64,000 bases of DNA from Geobacillus sp. 46C-IIa. Lineage in GTDB: Bacteria > Bacillota > Bacilli > Bacillales > Anoxybacillaceae. Position numbers and translations under genes: made by a program. The stretch lies in NCBI RefSeq assembly GCF_014679505.1, contig NZ_CP061474.1:2676001-2740000 (forward strand), in the 5' to 3' direction. Of the stretch, positions 1 to 8,700 are shown in pieces (within the stretch, counting starts at the first letter, position 1; every line of letters starts with the position of its first letter). The notes under the pieces were generated by a model. That model did no database searches. It had not been told where the DNA came from and saw only the letters and a list, made by a program, of their open reading frames with translations.

Positions 1-60
1 TATATTATGCTCATTAAAATTATTAACTAAATTTCTAACCGTCTCCTCATATTGATTCAT
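1..60 (-). CDS. 5' end of a small gene, probable immunity gene of the adjacent orphan toxin (partial)
   Basis: An ATG at position 60 on the minus strand, preceded by a good AGGGGTG ribosome binding site at about 65-71, opens a frame that runs off the window edge. Only 20 residues are visible, starting MNQYEETVRN, too few to name a family. Its place directly behind an orphan RHS tip toxin, its AT-rich composition and the toxin-immunity order seen next door suggest an immunity protein. That role is inferred from context only. Confidence 0.5.
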   Translation of the reverse strand, partial: MNQYEETVRNLVNNFNEHNI

Positions 61-121
61 ATTTTTCACCCCTAAAACGATCAAAGAGGGACACACTCTC
101 AGTGTGTGTACCAAAATATCT

Positions 122-826
122 TTAATAACTTGCCTTAATTATAATCCATGCGCCGGCTTTCTTATAATTCTTGAGTTGCCTTTTTACATAGCTTTTTTTC
201 CAAGAACCTTTTGGTTTTAATTCAACGACAACCCTTCCTCTAAAAAATTGAAGGTCTGGACGTTTTTTAGTACCTCTTAATGGTTTATCGTATTTGCCTC
301 CAGGAACAACTCTTTTCATCACTTTGGTCCATGCTTGGTGCGCGGCTCTCCCTCTAACAGATGCAGGACCTTTAGTAATATTGTAAATATTTCTTGCAAC
401 CTTGGCTGCACGGTAAGCACCTGAGCCTATTCCACCGATAGCACCTAAACCAGCTCCTATTGCAACAGAACCCCACAACTTCCAACCTTTGAGACCTCTA
501 CTTTTTGCAGACTTATACGACGATACCCCTCCGATTAACGCTCCTACTGCCATCCACACCCAATGCCCATCCGGATCCACCAACATCACCGGATTGTTAT
601 TTGCGTACGTGTATCCATTCTGCGTCAGGATATCGTCCGCATCTCCCGGGTCTGGATCCAAGGATAGGAACACACCTTGTTCTGGGCGGTAGTACCGGGC
701 AATCAGGTAGTATAGACCCGTTTCGCTGTCATATTGGTATCCCGCATATCGGTATGGGTTTTCGTCCGCCACGGCGCCGGATTGGGAAAGAATATTCCCC
801 CACGCATCGTATTGGTAACGGGCCAC
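122..826 (-). CDS. orphan RHS core plus C-terminal toxin tip, PD-(D/E)XK nuclease-like
   Basis: This is a 5'-truncated copy of the end of the WapA-like gene. Homology to the full-length gene starts near position 889, in frame, and no normal start is present; the GTG/ATG-type start at 826 is nominal. It keeps the RHS core (RYAGYQYD...LIARYYRPEQG) and the pre-toxin marker DPDGHWVW, then a glycine-rich hydrophobic stretch, then a unique basic domain. That domain contains RPDLQFFRG followed by VVVELKPK, the spacing and residues expected of a PD-(D/E)XK nuclease core (Asp, then Glu-x-Lys). Such orphan tips are known in rhs and cdi loci as spare toxins that can recombine onto the full-length gene. 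The nuclease assignment is inferred from the motif. Confidence 0.7.
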   Translation of the reverse strand: MARYQYDAWGNILSQSGAVADENPYRYAGYQYDSETGLYYLIARYYRPEQGVFLSLDPDPGDADDILTQNGYTYANNNPVMLVDPDGHWVWMAVGALIGGVSSYKSAKSRGLKGWKLWGSVAIGAGLGAIGGIGSGAYRAAKVARNIYNITKGPASVRGRAAHQAWTKVMKRVVPGGKYDKPLRGTKKRPDLQFFRGRVVVELKPKGSWKKSYVKRQLKNYKKAGAWIIIKASY

Positions 827-932
827 GATGTTTCCTTGTTCATCCGTCAGGGCGATGACATCGCCATGTGTATTATAGTGGTAAAAGTACCTATATATCC
901 ATTTTTAGGAAATCCTTTTATACATTTTCAAA

Positions 933-960
933 GGGCTGCCCTATATAGATGTGACAGCCC
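933..960 (-). terminator. possible terminator hairpin
   Basis: Inverted repeat GGGCTG...CAGCCC lies 30 bases beyond the stop of the minus-strand gene at 991. The following T content is weak, so this is only a candidate. Confidence 0.3.
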
Positions 961-990
961 ATTTTGCAATATTAATCAATCAAAAATTTT

Positions 991-1419
991 TTAACTTTGC
1001 ACTTTAACTGGATAATCTACTAGAAACTCCTCTCCATTGATCACTATACTTTTAGCTTCAATAAATAATAGTGCCTCCCAAAACTCAAGTACAAAGTTAG
1101 CTGAAGAAAAGTATTCACCAACCCAAATTTCTTTTGACGAACTGATATGAATTTTACCTATACCATTCTTACAATAATCAATTGAAGTTAGCTCAATGTA
1201 ATCTCCATCTTCTGGATCAACTGGGTCCAAGCGGGAATCTCCAGAGTTTTCTACGAAATAAAAAGAGGAAACACCTTTGAACACAATCTTATAATATTTC
1301 TCATTATCAACTACTTTCACATTTAGACTAATCGTATGAGATAAAATATCAATATGAAAACTTTTGACTACGGTAGCCCACATTTCATTTAATAAAGCAA
1401 CTAATTTTTTTTGATTCAT
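991..1419 (-). CDS. probable immunity protein, YxiG-like
   Basis: A 142-residue acidic soluble protein with no signal peptide or membrane segment. The ATG at 1419 is preferred because AGGTGA lies at good spacing; a GTG at 1428 overlapping the stop of the toxin module is the alternative. It immediately follows an orphan RHS tip (the toxin stop codon is within 10 bases), the position of a cognate immunity gene. Size and general pattern (LLNEMW near the N-terminus, FWEALLFIEAKSI near the C-terminus) recall the YxiG-type proteins of the Bacillus subtilis wapA locus, but that resemblance is from memory. Role in binding the adjacent toxin is inferred. Confidence 0.6.
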   Translation of the reverse strand: MNQKKLVALLNEMWATVVKSFHIDILSHTISLNVKVVDNEKYYKIVFKGVSSFYFVENSGDSRLDPVDPEDGDYIELTSIDYCKNGIGKIHISSSKEIWVGEYFSSANFVLEFWEALLFIEAKSIVINGEEFLVDYPVKVQS

Positions 1420-1428
1420 ACTAATCAC

Positions 1429-2406
1429 TCACCTAATCTCTCCTCTGTATTTATTAATTATTCTCACAATTTGTTTATAGGATCTTCTCGATACATTAAT
1501 ATGTGTGAGCTCCCGACGATTAGACCATTCACCATCTAACGTCAAAGAGCCGCGTCCATCTTTACTTATTCTAAAGTACGGTTTATTACGTATTCCGCCT
1601 TTATTCATAACTCTTACAACTAGGGGTTTTTTACCATCTGGAATAGTTACCTTCCATCCATCGCCTTTAGTTCTTCCTAAAGTTCCCCCAAACTTTTTTG
1701 ACACTTTTTTCGCCAGCCTATAAGTTCTTGAAAACTTACCTGATTTATAGGCACCATAAGCGATTTTCACACCTTTGAATGCAACACCGCCAACAATCCC
1801 TACACCTACAGCAATCGCCGCTGCTTTCCAACCGCCTTTTTTAAAGGCTTTATACCCATCATACGCCGCAAATCCCGCATTAATCGCCATCCACACCCAA
1901 TGCCCATCCGGATCCACCAACATCACCGGATTGTTATTTGCGTACGTGTATCCATTCTGCGTCAGGATATCGTCCGCATCCCCCGGGTCTGGATCCAAGG
2001 ATAGGAACACACCTTGTTCTGGGCGGTAGTACCGGGCAATCAGGTAATAAAGACCCGTTTCTTGGTCATATTGGTATCCCGCATATCGGTATGGGTTTTC
2101 GTCCGCCAAGGCGCCGGATTGGGAAAGAATGTTCCCCCACGCATCGTATTGATAACAGGCGACGATGTTTCCTTGCGCATCCGTCAGGGCGATCACATCG
2201 CCATGCGCATTATAGTGGTAAAAGTACGTCGCATTGCCTTTTTTCATGGCAAGGAGTTGTCCGTTTTCTCCGTATATATACGATCTTACCACATTTCCGC
2301 TTGCATCGGTTTCATACAGAACGTTTAGGCTGTCGCCTTGGTAATGGTAGTTCGTAATGACGCCATTGACATTCTTTTGGATGCGCCGGCCGTCTTCACT
2401 GTACAA
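1429..2406 (-). CDS. orphan RHS core plus C-terminal toxin tip, unknown toxin class
   Basis: The longest orphan tip. From about 2400 downwards it is nearly identical in DNA to 6160-6700 of the full-length gene, including the EDGRRIQKNVNG repeat, RHS core and DPDGHWVW marker, then AINAGFAAYDGYKA. Homology breaks abruptly at about 2400, and the only start is a TTG inside the breakpoint, so it is probably silent unless recombined. The pre-toxin segment AAAIAVGVGIVGGVAFK is a glycine-rich hydrophobic stretch shared with the module at 4342. The unique tip (about 90 residues, rich in Lys and Arg, with KVTIPDGKKPLVVRVM) was not assigned to a known toxin fold. It is followed directly by the immunity gene at 991-1419. 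Confidence 0.7.
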   Translation of the reverse strand: MYSEDGRRIQKNVNGVITNYHYQGDSLNVLYETDASGNVVRSYIYGENGQLLAMKKGNATYFYHYNAHGDVIALTDAQGNIVACYQYDAWGNILSQSGALADENPYRYAGYQYDQETGLYYLIARYYRPEQGVFLSLDPDPGDADDILTQNGYTYANNNPVMLVDPDGHWVWMAINAGFAAYDGYKAFKKGGWKAAAIAVGVGIVGGVAFKGVKIAYGAYKSGKFSRTYRLAKKVSKKFGGTLGRTKGDGWKVTIPDGKKPLVVRVMNKGGIRNKPYFRISKDGRGSLTLDGEWSNRRELTHINVSRRSYKQIVRIINKYRGEIR

Positions 2407-2441
2407 TAAAAAGGTTATCCCTTAAATCACGGGATAACCTT
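2405..2441 (-). terminator. intrinsic terminator
   Basis: Perfect 11-base stem AAGGTTATCCC/GGGATAACCTT followed on the minus strand by TTTATT. It ends the gene at 2449-3180 and lies exactly at the breakpoint of the orphan toxin module. Confidence 0.75.
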
Positions 2442-2448
2442 AAAAAGG

Positions 2449-3180
2449 CTAAATACATTTTTGATTTTGTTTCTCGTAGTAAGAATTAATAAGCATTTCC
2501 ACTATATTATTACTACCAATCAGACCAATTGGATTTTTTATTTTTTCCCCTTCCTCTTTAGAAATAGGCTCTAATTCGGCTATTGGTGTATTCGCATCCC
2601 CTCGACTCACAAAATATTCCTTGCCATTGTAAAACACAAAATCAGGTAACTCATATTCTTCAGGATTGAATTTTCCTTTAGACAATTTCCCAATAATTTT
2701 CCATTCTTTATTAACGATTCCATATATTCCACTGTTAATAGTATATAGAACAGAAAGTTTTTCAAATTGATTACTAAAGTTTTTTATATCTAATATTTCA
2801 TTAGTGAAGATATCAAAATATTGTATATAAATGTCATCCTTTAGCCCTTCTCCTTTTACTACTAACCCATAAGCATATTTTTCAATTCCTTTAAGCGGGA
2901 TTGCAAATACAATACCTGGTTCAATGTTAGGAGCCTTTTTTCTCTTTTTCAATTTAAATTTTACATCGGTGATTTCCATTTCCTCCAATTGTTCGGCTAT
3001 ATTTGAATCAAGTTGTATTGCCTCCATAATCAATGCTTCCAATTCAGCTACCGTTGGCATTCTTTCTAAATCTTCTTGATAAATTTTTTTGATTTCTAAG
3101 AGCGTATCATTTAACAAATCGATTGCATCATCACTTAAAACAACTGTTTCCTTGTTCTTTATGCTTTCCCAAAATGACAT
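2449..3180 (-). CDS. Imm26-type immunity protein
   Basis: A 243-residue soluble protein. The central part has NIEPGIVFAIPLKG followed by KYAYGLVVKG, the signature opening of the Imm26 family of polymorphic-toxin immunity proteins, in which a compact beta-rich domain binds and blocks a cognate nuclease or other toxin. The N-terminal 80 residues are helical and charged. The ATG at 3180 is preferred because GGTGAT lies upstream; an ATG at 3195 is possible. It has its own terminator and no adjacent toxin, so it is probably an orphan immunity gene kept from a former cassette. Which toxin it neutralises cannot be told from sequence. Confidence 0.65.
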   Translation of the reverse strand: MSFWESIKNKETVVLSDDAIDLLNDTLLEIKKIYQEDLERMPTVAELEALIMEAIQLDSNIAEQLEEMEITDVKFKLKKRKKAPNIEPGIVFAIPLKGIEKYAYGLVVKGEGLKDDIYIQYFDIFTNEILDIKNFSNQFEKLSVLYTINSGIYGIVNKEWKIIGKLSKGKFNPEEYELPDFVFYNGKEYFVSRGDANTPIAELEPISKEEGEKIKNPIGLIGSNNIVEMLINSYYEKQNQKCI

Positions 3181-3292
3181 TGTATCACCAACCATACCAT
3201 CTTATTACTACTTTTTCTTGAGTCAATAGCTTATCTAAATTGTTATAAAAAGACGACACTGCTATAAAGCAAGCAGGTCGCCTAGATTGGTT

Positions 3293-3709
3293 CTATCGTA
3301 CTGTTTGCTTTTGCTTTATTTTTTCAAACCAATTTTCTGCAACATCCAAATATGGTAAAACATTCTTAGCTATTCGAATAAATTCTGTTTCCTCTAAATT
3401 TTGGTTTTCGTTATCGAATTTAAACCAATCTTTATCTCCATTTTTATTATTCATTATTCTAAAACGATTGTTTAAGTGAAAAGCATTCATCTTTTGAAAT
3501 GGTCGAACTATACCATCAACTATCACGTTTCCTTCCTCATTAACCCTTGCTACTCCAGCTTCTATTATAAATCCTCCTCCCCATTTATCAAATTGAAACG
3601 ATAGCAAATAACCTAACTGACCTTCTTGCTTCCTAAAATGAGGAAAAGCCTCTTTAAATCCCCTGTTTCTTAATTCTGGGACTACTATTTTCTTTAAAGC
3701 ACCGACCAT
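3293..3709 (-). CDS. DUF4304 domain protein, probable orphan immunity protein
   Basis: A 138-residue protein with the DUF4304 pattern: LRNRGFKEAFPHFRK near the N-terminus, then a beta strand with LSFQFDKWGGGF. DUF4304 proteins are common in toxin-immunity arrays. ATG at 3709 is preceded by AAGGATAAA. No signal peptide or membrane segment. It stands between two other immunity-like genes on the same strand, with AT-rich composition unlike the flanking chromosome. The biochemical role of DUF4304 is not established; the immunity role is inferred from context. Confidence 0.6.
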   Translation of the reverse strand: MVGALKKIVVPELRNRGFKEAFPHFRKQEGQLGYLLSFQFDKWGGGFIIEAGVARVNEEGNVIVDGIVRPFQKMNAFHLNNRFRIMNNKNGDKDWFKFDNENQNLEETEFIRIAKNVLPYLDVAENWFEKIKQKQTVR

Positions 3710-3891
3710 TTTATCCTTATTAGATAATATAAAGATCCCCCCCTTTACTTGTTAAATTTGAAATAATTTAATACAGTACGTGCCATTAAAGCAAAATAGG
3801 ATTCAAGCTGGGTGTCTGAATTCTATTTTGTCTACAACAGTCTGATACTCAAACCATCTTAACTGATTTTGAGTCTATATGACATAAGTAA

Positions 3892-4320
3892 CTATGAGCA
3901 GTATTTAAAAATATCTAGATGGTGCCGCAGTTGGTCAAGCATATACGGTAATGTAGAAATGTGTATATGCAGACTGCTACTAAAAAAATCCTCGCTGTGT
4001 AAATCCTTAAACTGAACCTGAACAATTCCTCCTCCACTATTGTAGATTTGCACTACAACATTTAGTTCCTTAGATTCTGAATGAAAAACTGCTTTACCTT
4101 CTTGTTCTCTGTATATTTTCTTTAAACTTTCATAGAAATGAAAGATATCATGATTGTCAAAATGAAAGTGAACCGTTTCAGCTATAAAGCCACTACCTTT
4201 TAGCTTTACTTTTCCTGTAAAGTAGCATCCACCAAAAAACGGATCCCCTTCATTTTCAAAGTCCGTGATAATTAGCTCTAGGCTTCGATCTGCGTCTTCC
4301 TCACATACAAATACTTTCAT
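3892..4320 (-). CDS. probable immunity protein, WapI/DUF6228-like
   Basis: A 142-residue acidic protein starting at an ATG with AAAGGATG upstream (alternative ATG at 4329). A beta-rich core with FFGGCYFTGKVKLKGSGF and a late GGGIVQVQFKDL resembles the small WapI-type immunity proteins of wapA loci; this is a tentative pattern match. It starts 22 bases behind the stop of the orphan toxin module at 4342-4911, so it is the likely cognate partner of that toxin. The 180 bases between this gene and the next one downstream hold nothing I could recognise. Confidence 0.5.
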   Translation of the reverse strand: MKVFVCEEDADRSLELIITDFENEGDPFFGGCYFTGKVKLKGSGFIAETVHFHFDNHDIFHFYESLKKIYREQEGKAVFHSESKELNVVVQIYNSGGGIVQVQFKDLHSEDFFSSSLHIHISTLPYMLDQLRHHLDIFKYCS

Positions 4321-4341
4321 GCTTTGCATCCTTTCTACCAG

Positions 4342-4911
4342 TTATATTCGTTGCTTATATGGCTCATAGTGGAAATGACGTACCCGTTTGGTTCTCTTAT
4401 TATATACAACTGTTAACTGATATTTTTTATACTTGTAATTTCTGGGATCGCCTATGGAATGTCTTGCTTTTTCTAACTTATGCATGGTTATAGTATATTT
4501 ATTATAGCCTTTAGCCCCATCTCTGGATTTCTTACCATAGACAATTGCTCTTGCTAAAATCTGTCTCGGAACATAGCGGTCCGAATTTTGCATATGTTTA
4601 AACGCCGTGCTATCAAATATCATTTTTTTAGCAATTGGCTTCACTTTATAAGCTCGATATAGTGCCTTACCTGCTTTGAATCCAACTCCCCCGATAAGCC
4701 CTACACCTACAGCAATTGCCGCAGCCTTCCATCCAGCTTTTTTAAATGCCTTATATCCATCATAAACCGCAAACCCTGCATTGATGGCCAGCCAGACCCA
4801 ATGCCCATCCGGATCCACCAACATCACCAGATTGTTGTTCGCATACGCATACCCATTCTGCGTGGGAATATCACCCGCATCCCCTGAGTCTGGATCCAAG
4901 GAAGGGAACAC
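4342..4911 (-). CDS. orphan RHS tip module with DUF4258-like (BECR-type) toxin
   Basis: The shortest orphan tip: homology to the full-length gene begins near 4925 with a degraded remnant of the ARYY..HGVF segment, and the nominal start is a GTG at 4911. It keeps DPDGHWVW, the AINAGFAVYDGYKAFKK segment and the glycine-rich hydrophobic stretch. The unique tip carries KHMQNSDRYVPRQILARAI, GYNKYTITM, then YQLTVVYNKRTKRVRHFHY. This order (His-containing helix, then two strands ending in a basic His segment) resembles DUF4258 and related RNase toxins of the barnase/EndoU/RelE superfamily. The toxin class is an inference. Cognate immunity is probably 3892-4320. Confidence 0.6.
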   Translation of the reverse strand: MFPSLDPDSGDAGDIPTQNGYAYANNNLVMLVDPDGHWVWLAINAGFAVYDGYKAFKKAGWKAAAIAVGVGLIGGVGFKAGKALYRAYKVKPIAKKMIFDSTAFKHMQNSDRYVPRQILARAIVYGKKSRDGAKGYNKYTITMHKLEKARHSIGDPRNYKYKKYQLTVVYNKRTKRVRHFHYEPYKQRI

Positions 4912-4966
4912 ACCGTGCCCTAGACAATAAGAAAGCTGCTTAACGGAACCCCATAGGACAAAAAAA

Positions 4967-4992
4967 CAGAAGGACGAATTTGCGTCCTTCTG
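4967..4992 (-). terminator. intrinsic terminator
   Basis: Stem CAGAAGGAC/GTCCTTCTG followed on the minus strand by a run of seven T. It lies 70 bases beyond the true stop (5061) of the frameshifted immunity gene. Confidence 0.75.
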
Positions 4993-5060
4993 AAGAAAAA
5001 TTTTAAACTGTCAATCTGGTGAAAAATGATTCAACTTTGATAATATTTTAGAGCTATTCA

Positions 5061-5715
5061 TTATGCCTCTCTTAATTTTACAGAGGTATAACGCTTTGAA
5101 TTTTTCTCGTAAAGCGCTATTTCATCATCACTTATCCACATTAAATGACCTAAAAACCTATCGTAAATAAGTTCATCGGGTTCAGTTGACACTATTTTTT
5201 TTTCAAGTAATACTTTATCTTTTCTATCTTTAATCACCATCTTTATTGTAAAATCATACAGATCGTGATTACAATGTACCCTCAGCTTTGTATTTTTTAT
5301 TTGGACTTAATTTAGGCTTGTTCCAAATAAACTCATTAATATAGTTTAACTCCTTTACTCTCTCATAAGCTTCTTGAAAAGGATTAGGATCCCAATTTTT
5401 TCCTCTAATAACAAAATCGAGGCTATTTTTCAACAGTTCTAGGATCTCTATTTTTTTTTTGTTATCTGGATACTCTAGAAATTCTTGAATATTATATGGC
5501 ACTAAGACTTGACAAAAACCATCAAAACATCCTAATAGTTTCATCTTGGGGTAATTACCACAATGGAAATTTAACTGCCTACAATCAGCGGTTTTATATT
5601 TTTTATCAAAGACCCGTTCATACAATTTGGTAATACATCTAGTTTGAAAAGAAAAACTTTTTTTAACGTCGGATATCCCTTCTTCTCCTAATAATAGAAA
5701 TGTTTTCAGTAACAT
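5061..5715 (-). pseudogene. immunity gene of the full-length WapA tip, broken by a one-base frameshift
   Basis: Two frames join into one protein of about 217 residues. The first frame runs 5715 to 5269 and ends KYKAEGTL-stop. The second continues at about 5277 as CNHDLYDFTIKMVI and ends at a TAA at 5061-5063 with SVKLREA. Removing one G from the GGG at about 5279-5281 restores a smooth reading KAEVHCNHDLYDF, so an extra G is the simplest lesion. The gene starts 24 bases behind the stop of the full-length toxin gene, the place of its cognate immunity gene, and has its own terminator. No family was recognised. Either the strain has lost this immunity function, the protein tolerates truncation, or the base is a sequencing error. 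Confidence 0.65.
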
Positions 5716-5738
5716 AGCTTACCCCTTTCTTTATGTTA

Positions 5739-8700
5739 TCACGGTCTGACATGAAGATACATATTACCCCCAGCTTTTCTCACTGCATAAGCTCTTCCTC
5801 TCTCCCACTTTAGAGCTTTCTCTCTTCCATAAATATTTCTCTTAACAATCCGAGCATAGTATCTTTGATACCCCGCTTTTTTATTCCACTTATTGACCTG
5901 ACGGTTAGCCCTAGGTGATGTACCGTTTTTGTTTAGCTTAGCACCACTAATACCTACTTTAACTATACGTTTTTTACCGTTAACTATTTCATAAATTTCA
6001 TACCCATGATGAATCCTCTTTGAGAATCGACTATTACCATGCACAGCTTTAATAATTTTACTAGCAGCTTTGAACTTGCCACCAAAACCAACAAAATTGA
6101 TAGCCGCCGCAGCTGCGACGCCTTTCCATCCTTTCCCTGACTTGTATGCCTTATACCCATCATACGCCGCAAATCCCGCATTAATCGCCATCCACACCCA
6201 ATGCCCATCCGGATCCACCAACATCACCGGATTGTTATTTGCGTACGTGTATCCATTCTGCGTCAGGATATCGTCCGCATCCCCCGGGTCTGGATCCAAA
6301 GAAAGGAACACGCCATGCGTTGGATGATAGTACCGGGCAATTAAGTAATAGAGACCCGTTTCGTTGTCATATTGGTACCCCGCATATCGGTATGGGTTTT
6401 CGTCCGCCAAGGCACCGGATTGGGAAAGAATATTCCCCCACGCATCGTATTGATAGCGGGCAACAATGTTTCCTTGCTCATCCGTCAGGGCAATGACATC
6501 TCCATGCGCGTTATAGTGATAAAAGTACGTCGCATTGCCTTTTTTCATAGCAAGGAGTTGCCCGTTTTCTCCGTATATATACGATCTTACCACATTTCCG
6601 CTCGCATCGGTTTCATACAGAACGTTTAGGCTATCCCCTTGGTAATGGTAGTTCGTAATGACGCCATTTACATTCTTTTGGATGCGCCGGCCGTCTTCAT
6701 CATATTTGTACGTCACAAAAGGAGTGCTTTCTCCTTTTCTCGTAATGGAAACCAATTGGTCCGCTTCGTTCCATTCGTATTGATATTTTCCATCTTCGAG
6801 ACGGTTGCCGTTGGCATCATATGTGATCGATTCGTTTCCAAAACGAATGAGCTGATTGGCAGCGTTATAATCGGCATTGGTCGTCGTCGACTGCCCATCC
6901 TTCGTTTTCACGATTTGCTTCCGGTTGCCGAATCCGTCATAGGAATATTCAATTTTCGTGCCATCTAGAAGCTGTTCTTCCACTAATTGGTCTAGGGCAT
7001 CGTAACGGTAGACGGTTGTTTCCCCTGTTGGGGATTCCACTTTCGTCCGGTTGCCGTTTTCATCGTAACGGTACGTTTCCGATAAAATTTCTTTTCCGTC
7101 CGCCGTACCGACCGAAACGCTTTCCACTAAGCCGCAGTCATCATACGTAAAGGTCGAGCCGGCTCCGTTTCCTGTCGTGAGTGTCCGAACATTTCCTCTT
7201 TCGTCATAGTCAAAGCGATACGTATACGCTCCGTCTTGGGCGACCGTATTTTGATCCAATGCATTATATTGGTAATTGATCGTTTGGCTAAAAGACCCAT
7301 GAGAGAACATGAACTGCTGCAATTTATCCGATGTGGTTGGGTACAGCCATTTTTGCAGCCCGCCACGGTCCGACAGTTCCACCAGCCGATTCGCTTTATC
7401 AAATGTTCTCGTTTTGGTGGTGCCGTCTTTTAGATATTGAACAGAAAGTTCGTTTCCGTTTTTATCATAACTAAATTCGTAATACGGGACGTTGTTGTAG
7501 AAAACAGTTTTGACTCTTTCGGCCCCGTCATACGTCCATTGAATCGTGTTTCCTTTCGGCAAAACCGTTTTGATTTTATTTCCGTTGGCATCATATTCAT
7601 TCGTTGTCACATCATTGAGCGGACCGACGGTTTTAATGAGTTTACCGGTCGCATCATAAGAATAGGCAAATGTTTGAGACTGGCCGTCGCTTGTCCGAAT
7701 GACTTTCGAAGTCATATTGCCATTTAAGTCATAATCGTAGTTGATGGAAGTGCCGTTCGCTAACAACAGCTGTTTTAAGCGATTCGATAAATCATACGTG
7801 TACTCTTTTTTGTTTCCTTTCTTATCGTACTCGCTTAACAGGTTTCCTACGGCATCATAATTCTTTTTCGCCACATAGCCTTTTTCATCCACTTCTTCCG
7901 TGACATAATTTCCGCTGGCATCGTATTTGTTTTTCGTCACCACGTTTCCTTCCTTGAGCCGGATCGCGTCAAACCATACCGTTCCCGTGTAATTGCCGCG
8001 GAAGACAGCGGATATGTCGATTTTATCAATTGGCTTGGAAGGTTGAATCGAAACGGCGGCACGGTTCCAATCTTGACTGCCAGCAGGGAAATCCGCGGTA
8101 TACGTTTGGGTCGTTCCATCCACAAAGTATACTTTAGCCGTAATGGAATAATCGCTTGGGCTCACTGTGCCATTGGCTTTTACATTTTCAGCTTTCGAAA
8201 CTCCAGTAAGCGTAAGATTAATTGGTGCATCACCAGATGTTTGGCCAACGATGATGGTCTGCTTATACTCACTTGCCGATTGCGTGGTGCTTGTTCTAGA
8301 TATTTTTAGTGAGTACCCTCCATCAAATGATTGCGTAGAATCTACGCTTCCTCCTGTTCCACTCCAATTCGTGGTGGTTCCTTCAAAACTACTATTTACA
8401 ACTGGGTTGTAGCTGGAAGAAACCTGCGCTTCTTCCAATTGAACATTATCAAACCAGGCTTCTCCGGAAGCATCTGGAGACTTATGATCGACCTCTAAAT
8501 AGACGCGAATTTTGGCTGCATTCGAAGGAGTAGTAAACGTAACTTGCCGCTCTGTCCAAGGTCTTGTGCCTGTAAGTTGGCTATAACGATGATCCGCCCA
8601 AGAAATCGTTTGATTTTGACTATTCATGAATTGAACATTGAAAAAGGCATTGGCTTTAGTTAAATTCGTTTTGATCTTCCCGCTTAACGTATACGTGGTA

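Noticed and set aside
89..112. Inverted repeat ACACACT/AGTGTGT between the partial immunity gene and the orphan toxin
   Set aside because: No T run on either strand and a very short loop; not called as terminator or operator.
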